This document shows, in pieces, positions 63,644-64,000 of a stretch of 64,000 nucleotides of DNA. A program made the translations under genes and the position numbers. Source of the DNA: an uncultured Aquimarina sp. (lineage in GTDB: Bacteria; Bacteroidota; Bacteroidia; Flavobacteriales; Flavobacteriaceae). How positions within the stretch are numbered: the first letter of the stretch is position 1; the number at the start of each line of letters is the position of its first letter. The stretch lies in NCBI GenBank assembly GCA_947492105.1, contig CANLMN010000005.1, positions 1 through 64,000 of the forward strand, written 5' to 3'. The notes beneath the pieces were generated by a model that saw only the letters and a list, made by a program, of their open reading frames with translations, was not told the DNA's origin and did no database searches.

Positions 63644-64000
63644 TTAAAACTTTTTATCAAATTCATCTACCGACAAAGTAACAAATATTGGTTTATTATC
63701 TGGTGTTACTGATGGTTCTGTACAAGCAAAAAGACTGTTTGTTAGATACTGTTGTTGCGCTTCTTCCATTAAAGTTCCTGTTTTGACAGCTAATCTTGCT
63801 GCCATTGATTTTGCTAACATATCCGTTTGCGAAAAACCACTATCAGGCACTTCATCTTCTAGGTCCGCAAATAATTGTTCCAGTAATTCTTGTACATTCT
63901 CTTTTTCTAACACACTAGGTACTGCATTAATATGTAATCCAGTACTTTTGATCTCAGAAAACACGAAACCCGTCAATTCCAAATGCTCTTTGAGAATTTT
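63644..64000 (-). CDS. mutL: DNA mismatch repair protein MutL, C-terminal part (cut by window)
   Basis: The last 118 or so residues of MutL. The open frame runs off the window edge upstream (KILKEHLELTGFVF...). SMAARLAVKTGTLMEEAQQQYLTN and CTEPSVTPDNKPIFVTLSVDEF are typical of the C-terminal dimerisation domain of Bacteroidota MutL. No endonuclease DQHA-type motif falls in this part. It appears to be the first visible gene of a line with two rhomboids and the EEP protein. Confidence 0.92.
   Translation of the reverse strand, partial: KILKEHLELTGFVFSEIKSTGLHINAVPSVLEKENVQELLEQLFADLEDEVPDSGFSQTDMLAKSMAARLAVKTGTLMEEAQQQYLTNSLFACTEPSVTPDNKPIFVTLSVDEFDKKF

Overview
This 64 kb, AT-rich window reads as chromosome of a marine-type member of the Flavobacteriaceae (Bacteroidota). 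Supporting signs are a SusC/SusD pair, two type IX secretion (T9SS) cargo proteins, the flavobacterial families DUF3822, DUF5683, DUF6122 and WbqC, the order parA-parB-DUF5683-dapB-lepB-WbqC, and promoter -7 boxes of the TAnnTTTG type. The genus cannot be fixed from sequence alone. I see no prophage, complete insertion sequence, CRISPR array, rRNA or tRNA.

Layout. 0.2-11.7 kb (minus strand): a small secreted protein, then LtaS-like sulfatase, membrane-anchored dual-specificity phosphatase, DUF2064 glycosyltransferase-like protein, SusC, SusD, Na+/solute symporter and a metallophosphoesterase-like protein. 11.9-20.8 kb (plus): fatty acid catabolism, with acyl-CoA ligase, MarR regulator, HAD/ECH multienzyme, thiolase and acyl-CoA dehydrogenase. 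21-23.5 kb (minus): tag, a broken small gene, a Crp-like regulator and a VOC protein. 24-30 kb: a 1521-residue T9SS type B surface protein and an acyltransferase. 30.1-38.9 kb: vitamin B12 locus, with cobUTSC and btuFCD leftward and a cobalamin riboswitch plus TonB receptor rightward. 39-43 kb: lipid acyltransferase, a KdsB/iron-alcohol-dehydrogenase fusion and a RecD2-like helicase. 43.3-48.8 kb: DUF3822-rsmD, rnpB, dnaX with an A12 slip run, and a 2,4-dienoyl-CoA reductase-type SDR. 49-58.3 kb: M16 protease, cupin, then the parAB-dapB-lepB cluster. 58.9-64 kb: T9SS type A protein, EEP-family protein, two rhomboids and the 3' part of mutL.

Four non-gene signals stand out. (1) Seven near-full copies plus one fragment of a ~162 bp interspersed repeat with ATACC/GGTAT ends occur in intergenic DNA. 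The repeat has two kinds of left and right arm, and two copies are reciprocal arm-swap chimeras. One copy has split a small gene downstream of tag. (2) A TATGCATGCATA-centred perfect palindrome lies at the promoter of the MarR gene and again, 33 kb away, at the promoter of the dienoyl-CoA-reductase-like SDR, which predicts a fatty-acid regulon. (3) dnaX carries twelve consecutive A residues at the point where a -1 shift is needed to reach the tau C-terminal region. (4) KdsB is fused to a KdnB-like dehydrogenase, suggesting 8-amino-Kdo in the lipopolysaccharide.
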